64,000 nt of DNA from Adiantum capillus-veneris (lineage: Eukaryota; Streptophyta; Polypodiopsida; Polypodiales; Pteridaceae), in contig CM043969.1 of NCBI GenBank assembly GCA_014529385.2, forward strand, positions 72,690,676-72,754,675, in the 5' to 3' direction. This document shows positions 45,407 to 58,270 of the stretch, in pieces. Made by a program: the position numbers and the translations under genes. Each line of letters opens with the position of its first letter. The first letter of the stretch is position 1. Below the pieces are notes generated by a model. The model was not told where the DNA came from. It was given only the letters and a program-made list of their open reading frames with translations, and ran no database searches.

Positions 45407-46678
45407 GGCTCTGTTAAAATGTGAATTTTGATGCCACACAGATTTGAGAATGCCACCTCACTGCTCACTCGCCTACTGTATGGACTTTGCTGAGATTAGG
45501 CTATAGAGGGCTCTCTGCACTGATGATGAAATTTTGTGGAAGTGGATGGAATGAGGGGCCTGCAGATGACTATCATGAAATAGAAAGGTTCTAAGCTAAG
45601 GCGGTTATTTTCGACGGTGGGCAGAAGGGGAGGAATGGGGAGGGCTGTGGAGCTGGAAGAAGTAAAGGATGCAAGAGAGGCATGAGCTGGTCGTCAGCTT
45701 AGGATCAGAATTGTACCCCAGACACTTGAAAGGAATGTCTCTCCTGCTTTCATCATGACCTCAGCTCAGTTAGCAACGGGGGCTAATTGCTGTTTGTTTA
45801 AATTTGATAATACCAAATTAATAATTAACCTCCTACCTTCCAAATCAGCTAAAGGCCTAAACAATGCTTCCAAGAGGCTAAACAGGATTCTTAAGGTTTG
45901 AAACTCCTTAAAACTACTATGGTCTGATGAATTACAAGATTTTTGTAAGGTTCTCCGCCTCAATAAACTTGGGCGATGAGGCAAACTGGAAGATGGCGTT
46001 TGCAGACGTGCACTAGGTAATATGATCAATGGAAGGCTTAATTCTAAGGTTAATGAGAAAGCTGTTGAAGATAAAAACCTCAGTAAATCTCAAGTCCTCT
46101 TATACACATAATTGTAACATGAGTGAGAGAAGGTTCATGAATCCAACAGCGCCCTTGGAGCCTAGAGAGAGAAAGAGAGAGAGTGTGTGTGTGTGTGTCA
46201 GATCATTGACAATACAATACAATCTGGTAGAGAGACTAGAGAGAGAATATAGTGAGTGGCAGTGGGCACTGCGCGTATTTGTGTGCGCGCTGCGCAAGAC
46301 CAGGCAGAGGAGAGCTCAGAGCTCACAGCCGGCAATGGCGCACATACACACACACACACACACTCTCAGACACTGACACAGACACCTTCTCTCCCTCCCC
46401 CCTCCTCTTAATACTGGAATTTATTGTTAGCAGTGATGGAGGCTTTTAAAGCGGGAATGGTATGCTTTGCCGGCTGCCGTCAGCATGCGATCACGGATCA
46501 TACTCATCTCAGAAGCAGTCAGAAGTCCGAACGCTACAGAAGAACATGGCTACTGTAGCAGTCAAACACGTGTCGCCACTTTACTGGTTGGCTAGTTAGC
46601 TCTCGTGCGCCTGCAACTCGGGCCACTCCTCATTATCGATTGCAGAGCCGGCAACGATACGCAGACGCAGTCGAGACG

Positions 46679-46680
<2 letters not shown>
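45407..46680. other. Upstream region of the MATE gene
   Basis: No gene recognised. Short (GT)n (46187-46198) and (CA)n (46345-46363) tracts. Promoter elements were not identified with confidence. Confidence 0.5.
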
Positions 46681-46682
<2 letters not shown>

Positions 46683-46716
<34 letters not shown>

Positions 46717-46833
46717 GTGCTGTGCTCAAGCCTCACTCATTCAGCACAGCTACAGCTTGCTGTAGCCTGTCATTCCCACCCAAAAACGAAGCCCTACTCT
46801 TTTGGAAACGAGTCGCGACATCTGACTGGGAAG

Positions 46834-46871
<38 letters not shown>

Positions 46872-47260
46872 AGGGGGTCCAGACTCCAGGTCAGGGGGGT
46901 GGCGTAACTGGCGTTGACAATCCTACACTAGCGAGTTACAGACGCGTGTGGGAAAAACTGAGCGATAGGGAGAGAGACGCGTGTATCGTATGTGTGTCTG
47001 AGAGAGAGAGAGAGAGAGAGAGAGAGGAGTAAGGACTCAAGGAGGCTAGGGCTAAACTGGAGTGTTAACTGTGAGGCCCGGTTGGAGAGAGAGATTTTAA
47101 CGTCATTGGCTCGTGAGTCGTGACTCGTAACCCGCTCGTTGCACAGAGAGAGAGAGAGAGAGAGGGGGAGAGAGAGAGTACTCTGAGGCCTGATCACTCT
47201 GCAATTCAAGACAGTAAATGCGCGTGTCTATCTAAGCAAGGGCAAAGTACTGGTAGTGGT

Positions 47261-47296
<36 letters not shown>

Positions 47297-47380
47297 AGAA
47301 GTGTGAATTGTGTCTGATATAAGGAGAGGGAAGAGTGGGATAGCTGTGAATGAGAGCTATGGATAATGGTAGTGCATGAC

Positions 47381-47419
<39 letters not shown>

Positions 47420-47672
47420 CCAAGCCCCAAAGCCCCAGCCACGAGGGAGAGAGGGCTGCGCTTAGCTACGAGTGGCCCTGATCAGCTGTTGGGACTTGGG
47501 AGGGTGATGAAAGCCGGGTTAAAAAAAGGACTGGGAACGAAGATTTTACAAGTCGCCATTCACGCGATTGAAGCGATTTGCGAACCTACTACCAGCTACT
47601 GTTGGGTTGCTCCTACCTCCTGTCTCATTCCTCTCCCGCATCAGCACACGCGCGCAGCGCCGCAGGAACAGC

Positions 47673-47702
<30 letters not shown>
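46683..47702. repeat. Ladder of seven GA/CT tracts
   Basis: (GA)n or (CT)n tracts of about 22-35 bp lie at about 46683, 46837, 46999, 47144, 47265, 47383 and 47678, separated by unique GC-richer sequence. The spacing is mostly 118-163 bp. It lies 1.3-2.3 kb upstream of the MATE start codon. GA tracts are binding sites for plant BBR/BPC proteins. Confidence 0.9.
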
Positions 47703-47703
<1 letters not shown>

Positions 47704-48000
47704 AATCACAGGTTCCTGCAACGGATACGCCAACCGGACGAGATAAGAAGCGCCTCCGACCGACTGATCTGCTTGCAATTGCAACTAAATAAACAAGCAA
47801 TCGACACACTGTACCTTTGGTACTTCCGGTCACGTCCTGGTCGCCGGTCGGTCAAACACTAGTAGGAAGGCTACTTACTAGCTAGGCAAAAATAGCAGCC
47901 TCGTCCCGTCACATCGGGTGATCCTTTCTAGTGTGGCTGCAGCCTGCACAACGCGTGCTCCGATGCAAGGAAGAAAAGGACTAGGAAATAAAGCTCCAGG

Positions 48001-48060
48001 TAGGCTAAGACTCTAAGGGCACTTAGGGCTTAGGCTAAGACTCTAAGGGCACTTAGGGCT
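48001..48060. repeat. Perfect 30-bp tandem duplication
   Basis: 48001-48030 and 48031-48060 are identical (TAGGCTAAGACTCTAAGGGC...). A local duplication. Confidence 0.97.
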
Positions 48061-49335
48061 TAGGTCTTAGGGCCCGACCATAAAATGCATTTGCCTCATT
48101 TCTTTAATAAACTAAATGTGCTTATCCAAACCCACAGCATGGGACCAAAAAGTAATGCACATGAAAGCGGGAGATCCACACCAAAGCTGCAAAAATCTTT
48201 GCAAATGTGCAATCAGAGCATCAGAGCCTATACACACATATGCATGTAAAGGAGGCGACAAACTATATTTGATCTAATAATCCCAGATGCCAATTTCTTT
48301 TTTGTTTGTTTTAATATACTGTGCCCAACATTTAAACAATGGTTGCGACCATTTTATTATTCCAATCTCTTAATCAAGCAATCCATGAGGGCCCAAACTT
48401 CCATGTAGCCATTCGTCCTTATTTTTGCCATGGTAAGTTGAGCTATACCATTGTAGCTAACAATTTTCAAAACCCTTACCGATGACCATTAGGGAATTAT
48501 TTAAATAATAACTAGTATGTGATCCGCGCGTTGCTATGGCTACATGTGCGTCAGTTTAAGCAACCATTGTTCCCTTTCCCTTCATAGGGATGGCAAATGT
48601 GGGCAAAGGCCTATGATTCCCATGTGAGCTTTTATAACTGTTTAATACACTTATACATCAACCACCACTATAATTACTTTCTAAATGACAATGTATGACA
48701 ACACACAAGGTCTAAGTGCCCTCCACATTCACATCAACCAAGCACAAATCTATCTTTTGGTTCAACACTATGTCTACCTTTTCGAGTGTAAGATCGAACA
48801 ACTAATAAAGTGTAGCTACTCTCCACATTAATATTCTTGTGGATTGACCAAGGACAAATCTCTTTCCAATTGGTCATGCCAAGCTCCAACATACTCCTCC
48901 TAATCATGACAAGTTTGTCCCTGTCCCCTACCCCCCCTTCTCTCTATCTGTGTGTGTGTGTGTGTTGAGTCAAGAATTATCAGATCAATTTGAGGTCCCT
49001 TGGGAATGCGTTAAGTAATGGGCTCCCTTTGCATGATGTCTTGTCTTAACATCCTATGTTTCTCTCTAAGGAGGCAACAAATTTGCGATTAGGCTAGAGA
49101 CGTCCCTCTCACACAATTGATATGGAACCCTGGTGAGTGGTAGTGGCCCTCTAAATAGACTAATAAAGAGCTAGTATCCTTCTTTAGATATAGTGTTTGC
49201 ATTGAACGACGAATTCTTTAGATGCATTAGCATCCCCTCTCGCCATCCTTACCAATCAAGGCATTGGTCATGATAGCAACTCTCCCATGCTTCTCTCGTG
49301 TAGTTTTGGTCTTGCATTTGGGGCATCACAATCAA
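48061..49335. other. Intergenic region
   Basis: No gene seen. Contains a possible Helitron 3' end (48512-48541) and a short (GT)n near 48951. Confidence 0.5.
48512..48541 (-). mobile_element. Possible Helitron 3' terminus
   Basis: On the minus strand CCATAGCAACGCGCGG is followed after eight bases by CTAG and then T. Plant Helitrons end with a short GC-rich hairpin, then CTRR, and insert before T. The hairpin's left arm fits a CCGCGG-like arm changed by CpG decay. No matching 5' TC end was found, so this is a weak call. Confidence 0.3.
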
Positions 49336-49437
49336 CTAAGTCATCAACTGCAATTTGTTGGCACTTAGGATGCATGTACCAGCCATGACCCAACATGCCA
49401 ACATTACACAACATAGTAATAGAAGAAACTTTGCCAT
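49336..49437 (-). CDS. Possible signal-peptide exon of a small secreted protein
   Basis: A minus-strand frame MAKFLLLLCCVMLACWVMAG followed by about 13 residues and a stop. The Lys, Leu/Cys-rich core and small residues at the end look like a secretory signal peptide. No mature domain is visible downstream, so it may be chance or a decayed exon. Function unknown. Confidence 0.2.
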   Translation of the reverse strand: MAKFLLLLCCVMLACWVMAGTCILSANKLQLMT

Positions 49438-49816
49438 TGGTATGCACAACTGATTTGGTGAGTAGTGTGTCGTTTGCTTCTCAAAGGTAGTATTCATGAT
49501 GGGTGTGTGACCTGGGGGTGATTGCATAGCTATAGCAACTTTGTCTCTATATGCGGGTAAATTTCAAAATTTATAGGCTGGATTCACTCAATCTAGCAAG
49601 CATGTACACTTGCATCTACCAAGACTCGTCACATGGATGTTGAGGTCTCTTGCAATTAACCATAAGCATGTTAGTAATAAGTCGCATATTGTTTTTTGTG
49701 TACATTTGGGCACCATTGGCACCTTAAAATGTGAATGCAATGAAAGTTCACTCAATCATTTCTCTTTGCAAGAGTTTTGGGCATCATGCTAAAAGAAAGG
49801 GCGTGCTGCAAAATAC

Positions 49817-49819
49817 ACG

Positions 49820-49866
<47 letters not shown>
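49817..49866. repeat. (CA)n microsatellite, unit 1
   Basis: About 50 bp, against about 24 bp at the same place in units 2 (51483-51506) and 3 (53111-53134). Confidence 0.93.
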
Positions 49867-49871
<5 letters not shown>

Positions 49872-50276
49872 AACATACACACATGCATGTTCTTCTTTGA
49901 TAGAGCAGAATGTATTCAACCATTCACATGGTTGCCCTTACCCATATTTTATACCATAGCAGCCAATTGGCTTAGCCCCCACTCCCTTAAATGTGAGACA
50001 GAGCACTGAGGCACTACATGGAGGAGAGTCTCTTTTTGTATGCGAATTATATCCCTTGACAATTTGAGAGTGCGATCATCATACCCTACATGAGTGCTTA
50101 GCTTTTCATCACATCAAACTTGCTTTACCCACAATTTAGCCCATACCATGGCCTACATACCTTTCTCTCCTAGCCACATCATGGATTCAACTTGTCAGTG
50201 GCCACCCTTATATCCATAGTCTTTGAGCATGTTCCATGTTGTACTTGGTCCCATAGGTCAATCTGACCTTTAAGGA

Positions 50277-50278
<2 letters not shown>

Positions 50279-50321
<43 letters not shown>
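50279..50321. repeat. (CT)n microsatellite, unit 1
   Basis: About 42 bp; the homologous tracts are about 46 bp in unit 2 (51916-51961) and about 58 bp in unit 3 (53544-53601). Confidence 0.93.
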
Positions 50322-51913
50322 GTTTGTAGTATTAAAATGAAGCATGTGAGAGGCGAAGAGCCAGGTCGTGTGCACCAGCGAGCTTACTTTCTGCTCGATC
50401 ATGAGCCAACTCTTTTCTCTCTACCTATCTAATTGTGGTGGTTAAGAGCCTCGAAACGGGCATAGCCTTTCACATGGTCGACTTTTGAGGCCCTCTCGGT
50501 TAGCAAGAATCTGCTCAAAATCTATCTCATCACTCAATCAAATCAAGCATTTATCTTCGAAAAGCCACCAATTTTCTTAACTTGCAAACAAAGCTAGAAG
50601 GCTATTTAGCCATTCCAAAGTGACCAGGCTCTAAATGTAAGCAAAATGACATGGAGAGAGTCACAATGGAGGCAGCCCTACAATAAGAGACCGGAGTCAT
50701 CATTTCTAGGGGGAGGCCACATTAGGTATGTAACACCAAGGAGGATCCAAATGAGCAAACGATTGCTAACTCCAAGACCAAGGCCAATACCCTCGACTGG
50801 TAATGATCATCCTCCAATGCAATCACTTCAGTGTTCTGGAAAAATCATTTTTTCAAACGTACAAACTTGCTTTCCTTTAATTTTCCAAGAGAAAATTTAG
50901 AAAATTAGGTTTATTTTGCAGGTTTTTACACTATTTTCTCTATTTTGGGGCGGGAATTCTCCTTTTTCCCTTGCCCTCAACCGGGATTTTTGAAATTGAA
51001 AACGGCATGATATTAAGCTGAGACACATTTTTCCCAAACATTGAATGGAAGACCCACCTTGCACAACCGTTGCCATGAGTACTGTTGCAGCAAGCAATGC
51101 CACCTGTCCCCTCTGCAGAACCCCTTTTTTCTTGCCTATGTCAAGAGTTCAAGATGTGAAAACTTGGGAAAGCTAAAAAGCCTAGATGGTCACATTGGAG
51201 CTCTCAACATTGTAGCATGGTAAATTTCAAAATTAAAAGGCTGGATTCACTCAATCTAGCACGCATGGACACTTGCATCTACCAAGACTCGTCACATGGA
51301 TGTTGAGGTCTCTTGCAATTAACCATAAGCATGTTAGTAATATAAGTCGCATATTGTTTTTTGTGTACATTTGGGCACCATTGGCACCTTAAAATGTGAA
51401 TGCAATGAAAGTTCACTCAATCATTTCTCTTTGCAAGAGTTTTGGGCATCATGCTAAAAGAAAGGGCGTGCTCCAAAATACACGCACACACACACACACA
51501 CACAAACAAACATACACACATGCATGTTCTTCTTTGATAGAGCAGAATGTATTCAACCATTCACATGGTTGCCCTTACCCATATTTTATACCATAGCAGC
51601 CAATTGGCTTAGCCTCCACTCCCTTAAATGTGAGACAGAGCATTGAGGCACTACATGGAGGAGAGTCTCTTTTTGTATGCGAATTATATCCCTTAACAAT
51701 TTGAGAGTGCGATCATCATACCCTACATGAGTGCTTAGCTTTTCATCACATCAAACTTGCTTTACCCACATTTTAGCCCATACCATGGCCTACATACCTT
51801 TCTCTCCTAGCCACCTCATGGATTCAACTTGTTAGTGGCCACCCTTATATCCATAGTCTTTGAGCATGTTCCATGTTGTACTTGGTCCCATAGGTCAATC
51901 TGACCTTTAAGGA

Positions 51914-51962
<49 letters not shown>

Positions 51963-53541
51963 GTTTGTAGTATTAAAATGAAGCATGTGAGAGGCGAAGA
52001 GCCTGGTCGTGTGCACCAGCGAGCCTACTTTCTGCTCGATCACGAGCCTCTACCTATCTAATTGTGGTGGTTAAGAGCCTCGAAACGGGCATAGCCTTTC
52101 ACATGGTCGACTTTTGAGGCCCTCTCGGTTAGCAAGAACCTGCTCAAAATCTGTCTCATCACTCAATCAAATCAAGCATTTATCTTCGAAAAGCCACCAA
52201 TTTTCTTAACTTGCAAACAAAGCTGGAAGGCTATTTAACCATTCCAAAGTGATCAGCTCTAAATGTAAGCAAAATGACATGGAGAGAGTCACAATGGAGG
52301 CAGCCCTACAATAAGAGACCGGAGTCATCATTTCTAGGGGGAGGCCACATTAGGTATGTAACACCAAGGAGGATCCAAATGAGCAAACGATTGCTAACTT
52401 CAAGACCAAGGCCAATACCCTCGACTGGTAATGATCATCCTCCAATGCAATCACTTCAGTGTTCTGGAAAAATCATTTTTTCAAACGTACAAACTTGCTT
52501 TCCTTTAATTTTCCAAGAGAAAATTTAGAAAATTAGGTTTATTTTGCAGGTTTTTACACTATTTTCTCTATTTTGGGGCGGGAATTCTCCTTTTTCCCTT
52601 GCCCTCAACCGGGATTTTTGAAATTGAAAACGGCATGATATTAAGCTGAGACACATTTTTCCCAAACATTGAATGGAAGACCCACCTTGCACAACCGTTG
52701 CCATGAGTACTGTTGCAGCAAGCAATGCCACCTGTCCCCTCTGCAGAACCCCTTTTTTCTTGCCTATGTCAAGAGTTCAAGATGTGAAAACTTGGGAAAG
52801 CTAAAAAGCCTAGATGGTCACATTGGAGCTCTCAACATTGTAGCATGGTAAATTTCAAAATTAAAAGGCTGGATTCACTCAATCTAGCACGCATGGACAC
52901 TTGCATCTACCAAGACTCGTCACATGGATGTTGAGGTCTCTTGCAATTAACCATAAGCATGTTAGTAATATAAGTCGCATATTGTTTTTTGTGTACATTT
53001 GGGCACCATTGGCACCTTAAAATGTGAATGCAATGAAAGTTCACTCAATCATTTCTCTTTGCAAGAGTTTTGGGCATCATGCTAAAAGAAAGGGCGTGCT
53101 CCAAAATACACGCACACACACACACACACACAAACAAACATACACACATGCATGTTCTTCTTTGATAGAGCAGAATGTATTCAACCATTCACATGGTTGC
53201 CCTTACCCATATTTTATACCATAGCAGCCAATTGGCTTAGCCTCCACTCCCTTAAATGTGAGACAGAGCATTGAGGCACTACATGGAGGAGAGTCTCTTT
53301 TTGTATGCGAATTATATCCCTTAACAATTTGAGAGTGCGATCATCATACCCTACATGAGTGCTTAGCTTTTCATCACATCAAACTTGCTTTACCCACATT
53401 TTAGCCCATACCATGGCCTACATACCTTTCTCTCCTAGCCACCTCATGGATTCAACTTGTTAGTGGCCACCCTTATATCCATAGTCTTTGAGCATGTTCC
53501 ATGTTGTACTTGGTCCCATAGGTCAATCTGACCTTTAAGGA

Positions 53542-53602
<61 letters not shown>

Positions 53603-54097
53603 GTTTGTAGTATTAAAATGAAGCATGTGAGAGGCGAAGAGCCTGGTCGTGTGCACCAGCGAGCCTACTTTCTGCTCGATCACGAGCCTCTACCTATCTA
53701 ATTGTGGTGGTTAAGAGCCTCGAAACGGGCATAGCCTTTCACATGGTCGACTTTTGAGGCCCTCTCGGTTAGCAAGAACCTGCTCAAAATCTGTCTCATC
53801 ACTCAATCAAATCAAGCATTTATCTTCGAAAAGCCACCAATTTTCTTAACTTGCAAACAAAGCTGGAAGGCTATTTAACCATTCCAAAGTGATCAGCTCT
53901 AAATGTAAGCAAAATGACATGGAGAGAGTCACAATGGAGGCAGCCCTACAATAAGAGACCGGAGTCATCATTTCTAGGGGGAGGCCACATTAGGTATGTA
54001 ACACCAAGGAGGATCCAAATGAGCAAACGATTGCTAACTTCAAGACCAAGGCCAATACCCTCGACTGGTAATGATCATCCTCCAATGCAATCACTTC

Positions 54098-54534
54098 AGT
54101 GTTCTGGAAAAATCATTTTTTCAAACGTACAAACTTGCTTTCCTTTAATTTTCCAAGAGAAAATTTAGAAAATTAGGTTTATTTTGCAGGTTTTTACACT
54201 ATTTTCTCTATTTTGGGACGGGAATTCTCCTTTTCCCCTTGCCCTCAACCGAGATTTTTGAAATTGAAAACGGCATGATATTAAGGTGAGACACATTTTT
54301 CCCAAACATTGAATGGAAGACCCACCTTGCACAACCGTTGCCGTGAGCACTGTTACAGCAAGCAATGCCACCTGTCCCCTTTGCAGAACCCCTTTTTTCT
54401 TGCCTATGTCAGGAGTTCAAGATGTGAAAACTTGGGAAAGCTAAAAAGCCTAGATGGTCACGTTGGAGCTCTCAACATTGTAGCATCCACTGACTGGCCG
54501 AAAAAAGACGAAGAAAGTGTGGAGACGAATGTGG

Positions 54535-54575
<41 letters not shown>

Positions 54576-54993
54576 TGTGGAGGGTTGCAGCTAGGCAAAA
54601 ATGGAGATCGTCGGGATTAAGGGTGGTAGACAGGCAACGGTAGAGGAGTAGTTGGCTCAGCAAGCGCTTGTGGCAAGTGGGACATGTATTGGATCCAGAG
54701 TCTTGGCGTCCCGGCACAAGCAGAGGATTGAGGTTGTATAAGGGTGTGGGGCTCGTGGCGGATCAGCGTTGGCAACCAGGGGTGTTGATAGAGGAGACTA
54801 TATGAGGCCTATCGCGGCAACATTTGAGAAGTTATACATGAAGTAAATGGAGGGTTGTGTTCATGATCGAGTTTAAGGCGAGGCGGGGGGGAGCATTCTT
54901 TGTCAAGCACCAAGGCCAATCAATGGAACTCTCTCTCTCTCTTTCGAATAGAAATAGACATACACACTCCTCGGCAGGACTAAATGGGATTGG

Positions 54994-55063
<70 letters not shown>

Positions 55064-55089
55064 ACAAAGCTACAACAAATAATGAAGAC

Positions 55090-55139
<50 letters not shown>

Positions 55140-55206
55140 TGCGACACACACGATAGTTCCGTAGAAAATGAAACATAATCTCTCTCTCTCAGACCTACGA
55201 TGTGCC

Positions 55207-55280
<74 letters not shown>

Positions 55281-56133
55281 CACACACGCATACGCATACG
55301 CGTACACGCACATGCACGTTCGAGGTGGACCAACTTATCGACGTGTGACACAACTCGTTGCTCGTTATTTTCCCAAGCTGCGAAGTAGAGCCACCCTTTA
55401 CAAAAACAAAAGTAATCACCCTTCAAAATTGAAGACCCGAGTGAAACTCCATGGCCTTGCTAAAGACTTAAAATGATATAAAAATATTTATAGTAATAAG
55501 TATTGTGAATTTTTGACCGAAAGAAGTCAAAACTAAGTCTTTTCATTTTCTACCATCAGTGTACTTGCTACCTACCCTTCACTTTTACATTTCAAACCAA
55601 ATGTTTCTTGAAGTAAGTTCTTGAAATGAAGGATGAATGCCCTCTCTTTCCTTGAAAATTTTAAACTCATTTATATATAGTATAATTTTAGTCACTGTTC
55701 TAGAAAAATAATTTTTTCAAACGTACAAAATTGCTTTCCTTTAATTTTCCAAGAGAAAATTTAGAAAATTAGGTTTATTTTATAGGTTTTTACACTATTT
55801 TTCTCTATTTTGGGGTGGGATTTCTCTTTTTCTCCTTGCCCTCAATCGGCATTTTTGAAATTGAAAACGGCATGATATTAAACTGAGACACATTTTTCCC
55901 AAACATTGAATGGAAGACCCGCCTTGCACGACCATTGCCGTGAGCACTATTGCAGCAATCAATGCCACTTGTCCCCTTTGCAGAACCCCTTTTTTTTTTG
56001 CCTATGTCAGGACTTTGAGATGTGAAAACTTGGAAAATCTAAAAAGCTTAGATGATCACGTGGAGCTCTCAACATTGTAGTATCCGCTAACTGGCCGAAA
56101 AAAGACGAAGAAAGTGTGGAGACGAATGTGGGA

Positions 56134-56191
<58 letters not shown>

Positions 56192-56583
56192 GTGTGGAGG
56201 GTCGCAGCTAGGCAAAAATGGAGCTCGTTGGGATCAAGGGTGGCGGACAGGCAATGGTAGAGGAGTAGGTGGCTCAGCAAGCACTTGTGGCGTCCCGACG
56301 AGCAGAGGATTAAGGTTGTATAAGGGTGTGGGGCTCGTGGCGGATCAACGTTGGCAACCAGGGGTGTTGATAGAGGAGACTATATGAGGCCTATCGCGAC
56401 AACATTTGAGAAGTTATACATGAAGTAAATGGCGGGTTGTGTTCATGATCGAGTTTAAGGCGGGGGGGGGGGGGGGGGGGGGGAGCATTCTTTGTCAAGC
56501 ACCAAGGCCAATCAATGGCACTCTCTCTCTTTCGAACAAAAATAGACATACACACTCCTCAGCAGGACTAAATGGGATTGGCC

Positions 56584-56634
<51 letters not shown>

Positions 56635-56656
56635 AACTACAACAAACAATGAAGAC

Positions 56657-56698
<42 letters not shown>

Positions 56699-56782
56699 TA
56701 CACACACACACACACAAACCTGTGACACACAGGATAGTGCCGTAGAAAATAAAAACTTCTCTCTCAGACCTGCGATGTGCCA

Positions 56783-56824
<42 letters not shown>

Positions 56825-57290
56825 ACACACACACACACACACACACACGTACACATGTATGCACATGCACACGCATGTTCGAGGCGAACCAACTTATCGA
56901 CGTGTGACATAGCTCGTTGTTCGTTATTTTTCCAAGCTGCGAAGTAGAGCCACCCTTTATAAAAACAAAAGTAATCACCTTTCAAAGTTGAAAGCTGGAG
57001 TGAAACTCCATGGCCTTGCTAAAGACTTTAAATAATATAAAAATTTATATTACTAAGTATTGTGATTTTTTGACAGAAGAAGTCAAAACTAAATCTTTTC
57101 ATTTTCTACCATCAGTGTACTAGCTACTTACCCTTCTCTTTTACATTTCAAACCAAATCATCTCTTATTTACCCTTCACTTTTCCATTTCAAACCAAATG
57201 TTTCTTAAAGTAAATTCTTGAAATGAAGGAGAGAGTGACACATGGATGCCCTCTCTTTCCTTCAAAATTTCAAGCTCAATTATATCTAGT
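54098..57290. repeat. Two tandem units of about 1.6 kb overlapping the array end
   Basis: 54098-55690 and 55691-57290 match by eye. Their first 385 bases are the same as the last 385 bases of each 1.63-kb unit (50831, 52459, 54099, 55697). The rest is new and rich in (CT)n(CA)n tracts, with a run of 22 G at 56462-56483. No gene is recognised. Confidence 0.85.
55002..55300. repeat. Cluster of (CT)n(CA)n microsatellites
   Basis: Three long compound tracts (55002-55066, 55090-55136, 55210-55290) within 300 bases. The homologous cluster in the second unit is at 56584-56850, with different tract lengths. Confidence 0.93.
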
Positions 57291-57922
57291 ATAGATTATC
57301 TTTTCAACGTCCTTTCCCATCGTGACAGGTCCTCAAATCAATATATGGCCTCCTAAAATTTTAGCAAGGAGGATTTGAGGTCCGCTCAAATTTCAAGATG
57401 TTGAGTTGAAAATATCAATTTTATAAAGAATTTTATTTCTCAAATATGGTTTTCACCTCATCAGAAAGGGGTTAAAAATACCCAAAGCCAACTTCATATA
57501 ATCATTTTCCTGAGCCCTAAAGTCTCAAAGTTCAAACACTTAGCTAGGAGGCTTGAACCCTTTCACAAGTACTCTCTCGCAGACACTACATATGCACTAT
57601 AAACATATTAAGTTCTCTCAGGTATTTAAAATTTAGGGTATGCCCACCGCGGGGCGGGGCGGGAGGTTGTTTTAATTATTTGTAAGAGTTATGAGTTAAC
57701 CCCTCCCTCCTCCACTAAGTGCACCTCAAAAGGGTGCAATTAAATCTTACACCACTTAGCCCCTCCCCTGTGTGTGTGTGTGTGTGTGTGTGCGCGCGCA
57801 TGAAGGAGAAGTCCTATCATCTAACAAATTACCCCTTTCGGTGTGTGGTGGGGGGGTATCTTATCAGGTTAAAATAAGCTCAAAAGAGACATGTAAAGCA
57901 ATTTCCCGATAAATGCATTTGG

Positions 57923-57977
<55 letters not shown>

Positions 57978-58270
57978 TTTCAAGCTCAACAAAGACCTCA
58001 TAGACGTACTTGTGGCCCTTGGAGACATTCCATTGCCCTTTTTTTACTACCTATGGTGAAGACCTTAGTGTTTGATTTGGTTTTTTCAAGCTTTGGAGAT
58101 AAAGCAATCACATCCTCATTCTTTGTGTAAGTAGCATAAGAATTAATGATCAAACCTCAATCTCCCATCATATGCACTTTCTTATCCTTCCTTTCTCTAC
58201 AATAATCATTTTGAAATAAAAAAAGGTACTAATATGTGTTAATGATTTATATTCCATGTCATGTTCTATT
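57291..58270. other. Intergenic region
   Basis: No gene seen. (TG)n(CG)n at 57769-57798, a G-run near 57848, (CT)n(CA)n at 57928-57977. Confidence 0.5.

Larger units (their letters stand above)
49557..54485. repeat. Tandem array, three units of about 1.63-1.66 kb
   Basis: Units start at TAAATTTCAAAAT: 49557-51220, 51221-52848 and 52849-54485. Units 2 and 3 look almost identical except in microsatellite length and in the last 250 bases of unit 3; unit 1 differs slightly more. Each unit contains a (CA)n tract, a (CT)n tract and a short Cys-containing frame (TCPLCRTPFF) near its end. The array arose by unequal exchange or segmental duplication. No transposon terminal structure is seen. Confidence 0.92.

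Noticed and set aside
45766-46029. Minus-strand frame of 87 residues upstream of the MATE gene
   Set aside because: No domain or motif seen and composition not clearly coding. It may be part of an untranslated leader at most.
49557-54485. Ribosomal DNA or a CRISPR-like array
   Set aside because: No rRNA sequence is recognisable, the units are 1.6 kb long with no short-repeat/spacer layout, and the host is a plant.
57640-57665. GC-rich CCGCGGGGCGGGGCGGG stretch as a CpG-island promoter
   Set aside because: Only about 25 bases long and isolated. Plants lack typical CpG-island promoters, and no gene start lies nearby.
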